Assembly (NCBI GenBank): GCA_024752435.1
Contig: CP103025.1
Location: 2,604,001 to 2,668,000, forward strand
Reading direction: 5' to 3'
Source of the DNA: Allantophomopsis cytisporea
Taxonomy: Eukaryota > Ascomycota > Leotiomycetes > Phacidiales > Phacidiaceae
DNA: 64,000 nucleotides
Below the pieces are notes generated by a model. That model was not told the DNA's origin. It made no database searches and saw only the letters and a program-made list of their open reading frames with translations. Shown here piece after piece: positions 60,664 through 64,000 of this stretch (position 1 is its first letter; the number at the start of each line of letters is the position of its first letter). A program made the translations under genes and the position numbers.

Positions 60664-63600
60664 CGACGTCGGCGATTGCGTTTGAGATACCCATTGTCAG
60701 CATCGTCTTGTACAAATTAAATGCAGTGGTGAGTGGAAGATATTGTTGCTGGCTCTCATGACTTATGACTTGCGTACTCCGTGCCAATTTGCCACTTCTC
60801 GTGAAGTTCCTTGGATGCATGCATGCGCATATTACACAGCCGAAAGCTACAGCAGGATCTATGTGTGTACTCTCCACGGCTCGTGACGAGTTCTTGGGAT
60901 TCGATCGTTCGTGGGGTAAATACGATCGACAGTGCTGCTATTTTGGATTGAGTTGAGGTGACATTACAGCGGTAGTCCTCACTGATGCAGGACATATCAA
61001 ATTCCCAAGCCGCGGAAGCTCACCAATAGACGTTTCTCTGGGAAATCTTCACAATGCATGGTCCGGTGAAGCTGGATCCACCAATCTCCCATGCGAAGAC
61101 ATCACTATAAGGTGCTTACTGGTTGACAGGACGTACGGCAGAGATAAATCTTCCGTTCGGATTTCCAAATCCAGTGACAACCTGCAGGGTTCCTGCTGTG
61201 AACTCAGCCTGAGATGAAGGAGGAGGAGGAGGAGGATATGGGTAAAGGGATATATACGTGGTGGGAAAACGGTTGAAAAGAACCTTTTTTTCTTTCTTTG
61301 GGGATTTCCTCCCATTTGCCTGCGATCGATCACGACTTTTATTTTTGTCCATGGGGAAATCACAAGAAAGCCGGTAGCCGCATCGTCTTTCGAGGGAAAT
61401 CCGATGCGACTCCCGTGAAACTATGCAGAAAGTCGGTCTGTTGCAGGGGGAGGGGACCCCCTTCCACCCCAATCAAGCCAATGGAATGCTTCAATGGCCA
61501 GCCTCAAATCTCTGATCGTTCACTGGAGTGATTGATTGTCTGCCCTATTTTTTTTCTTCTCTTCTTTTCTTATCCTGGATTTTTCGTGAGGGTGATACAG
61601 ATATGCACTTTTGTTTGCTTGTGGCGGGTGCACGCTGCCATAGTCCCCATAGCGCCCCCCCATAGTGCGCGGCGAGGGGCGCATTGCAGTGGACTGTTGG
61701 TCTTTTCCTTCTTCTTTTTGACGTCACAGATTGCGTTGAGGAGACGGTGTGAGAGTTGCGAAATCTGATAGATCGAATTCGGTTTTTTGGCAAACCTGGG
61801 AAGGGGTAGGATTCGTGGGAAACATTAAGGGTTCTTTGTCTCTCATGATTGTGGATATCCTTTTTTTTTTTGGTGTTTGGGATTTTGGTGGGTTTAGAGT
61901 TTTTGCTTTCCTCGATTCTGGGTCCGATGTTGGCTTCGATCGCAGGCGATGGTCATGCTTTGTCGAATGAAAGTAGATAGATACTTTGTGAGGTACCTCG
62001 CATGTTCACATCTTTGTAGTCAAAGGAAGCGATAAAAAAAAAAAGGGTCAAGCACATTGACTCATTTGGTTTCTCATCAATGGGCTGAAGCAACCTCAAC
62101 TATGTGTACGACGGCGGGTCATCTTCATGTTTTACATAAAACTTGCGAAATGCCTCTCTTATGCCCACAATACTGAAGACCACGACATGTGATTATAATG
62201 AGAGAGAGTTAAAACCAATGGTAATCTCTTTCCCATAATGCCAAGTGGATGTGAGCCCTGCTCCATCGGACTCACGAACTTGAAAGGGACACTCCAAAGG
62301 AACACAGGGAAGAGCTGATGTGATTCTTCAGTAGTCCGTAGACCGAAGCCACAAGCGCACGGTAATGCAAGGTTATGTACGGAATATGTGCACTCGATTC
62401 CACCAAAGGTGGGACTTGGATTGCGAAGGTATGCATTTCTGCAACAAATTCGATATGTGATCAGTCAGATCCGGGTGTGATTGTGGTGGATATGCAGTTT
62501 GACGACTATGGGCTATCGTCAAATAAGTAACCGGGGTAGTGGTGAACCTTGAGCTGACGAGCAGAACCGGGTAATTCATATCGAACGATGAACGAGAAGA
62601 TGAGAAAGGAAAAGGATTGGTGGTCTCAGATGCGAACTCTCACATGAGGTAGGGTTTGAGGGTCCTCTTCATAAATGAAAGAAGTACTATGGATGGAATG
62701 TTGGGGTGAGTGAGTATGTATGTATGTAGCCTTAGGGAGGATCCGACTAGAAGTCCCGTCTAAGAGTGTATATTCGTTAATATATGTCTATTTTGTATGT
62801 GGGATGTACAGTACATATGTAGGAGGGCTGTGAATACATACATCCTTGCCAAACAAATGTATATTCTAGTACAAACGTATGAAGATAGACAATCCATGCA
62901 TACTACTGCACGATCCGAATGCGAGAAACTGCACCTTTTATGTGGGATAGAGAGCGAGCGAAATCATCCGTGATCAGTCGATACACTCTTTAGAGTAGCA
63001 GAGAGTTTGGAGATCTCATTATTCATTCCTCTTCTCCAACCACTACCGGTCATGGTCATCTGTTTGCTCAATTCCGATTCTCGGATGCTCGAGAGCGAGC
63101 GTTGCGTGCTCTAATTCCTTGAGGGAATGCCTCGAAGGAATCGAGTAGTACTGAATCATGATAGCGTCATGAGCGATGTGAATGTCAGTTCACCTGCAGG
63201 GGGGGAGTTTGTCTTATCCTAGTATCAGCCCGCTTCTTGCGTATCGTTGGTAGGATGGAGATGGCAACGGTGAGATATGAATGGCTAGCGAGATCGTCAG
63301 CGACGAGAACACACCGAGGTAAGCACCAGTGATGAGAGCATTTGAGAAATTGTCTATAAACATCAGTCATTGGCCGTTGGAGTTTGTGCGTTACCATACA
63401 GGATGTACGTATGTAAAGGAGTAGGTAAGTAGGTAGGTAGGTAGCATACATACATCTTCAAATTGTGATGCCGGGACATGTATCAAATCAAACGAAAACT
63501 GTCAACATTGTACTCCGTAAAGTGATAGAGTACGATGTATCCTCTGCAATTGTGTGGACTAACTCTAACCGCCGTCAGCGCTCGTCTCTTCCTACAAGAT

Positions 63601-64000
63601 AAGACACAGACAGACAGACAGACAGACAGACAGATAGGCATACATACATACATACATACATCCAGGACGCCAAATTATTATTCTCCGTACTCCGTTCCCC
63701 GTATTAGTATTGTCGTTCAATGACAAGGACTCCCTTATGAATCGTGTACCCCTCTCCGCTAGAATTACGAAGTCGTCCTACTCTCCAATTGCTGTGCTGA
63801 GTTCTTACGTGCAGCAGCAATACGAAATGGGATAGGCACGACATATCTCATTGGCATATCTTAAGCGTATGTACTTCTGAGGGGGGCAAGGGTTCGTGAA
63901 GTAGCAGCATCACAGATCGTCAGGTGGCCGACCAAAGCTGTGGTATTTGCAATAACACAGTGCAAATGATTCAATAATCATAGGACTCATATGGAAAGCA
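60664..64000. other. gene-poor right end
   Basis: 3.3 kb with no gene I can support. A 118-codon minus-strand frame (61472-61116) ends in a protein-like stretch (LQVVTGFGNPNGRFISAVRP) but starts with low-complexity sequence and has no known motif. The stretch 61.2-62.0 kb has GGA and T-rich tracts. The window may end inside the regulatory region of a gene beyond 64 kb. Confidence 0.5.
63606..63660 (+). repeat. GACA and CATA compound microsatellite
   Basis: Seven GACA tetramers (63606-63634) are followed after GGCA by five CATA tetramers (63639-63660). Confidence 0.9.

Noticed and set aside
61116..61472. 118-codon minus-strand open frame with a protein-like end
   Set aside because: No motif, poly-Pro low-complexity middle, and no flanking exon that joins in phase.
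1..64000. tRNA or rRNA genes
   Set aside because: No cloverleaf-compatible A/B-box pair or rRNA-like sequence was noticed by eye; a tRNAscan-type search would be needed to exclude tRNAs.

Overview
The window is nuclear DNA of a filamentous ascomycete (Pezizomycotina). Protein style and gene content suggest a leotiomycete, possibly Helotiales, but I cannot prove the species. Reasons: many introns of about 50 nt with GTAAGT-like donors and CTAAC-type branch sites, a combined C2H2 + Zn2Cys6 transcription factor, a giant low-complexity 'involucrin repeat'/leashin-like protein, a PTH11/rhodopsin-like membrane protein, a CRT10 homologue, and pyrimidine-rich gene flanks full of microsatellites. I rebuilt thirteen protein-coding genes (one cut by the left window edge) by joining exons in phase. 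There is no sign of rRNA, transposons, CRISPR or plasmid features.

Left region (1-10.3 kb) looks like a small pathway cluster: a zinc-finger regulator (minus strand, 3' end outside the window), an MFS transporter (minus), a divergently transcribed FAD/berberine-bridge-type oxidase (plus) and an alpha/beta hydrolase (plus). The transporter and oxidase share a 914-bp promoter. No PKS, NRPS or terpene backbone enzyme is present here. A secreted beta-helix-like protein follows (10.9-12.4 kb), then a possible gene relic (12.6-13.05 kb).

The centre (13.3-34.6 kb) is dense and all on the plus strand: a 4,439-residue repeat protein that I interpret as the Woronin-body tether leashin (LAH/involucrin repeat family), a CSC1/OSCA-type channel protein whose true start is in a small upstream exon, and a CRT10-type WD-repeat protein. 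An 8.2-kb stretch with no convincing gene follows (34.6-42.8 kb), rich in short tandem repeats and holding one compact promoter-like motif group near 35.96 kb.

The right region holds a kelch/beta-propeller single-pass membrane protein with a Kex2-like site (42.8-45.2 kb), a flavin-containing monooxygenase (minus, 46.1-47.9 kb), a rhodopsin-like seven-helix protein (49.8-51.2 kb), a small Myb/SANT-like protein (minus, 51.5-52.2 kb), a 95-residue two-exon cupin (minus, 55.7-56.0 kb) and a phosphoinositide phospholipase C with a large insertion inside its catalytic X domain (57.6-60.7 kb). The last 3.3 kb shows no gene I can support. Exon boundaries are my own splice calls from phase and splice-site consensus; no alignment was run.
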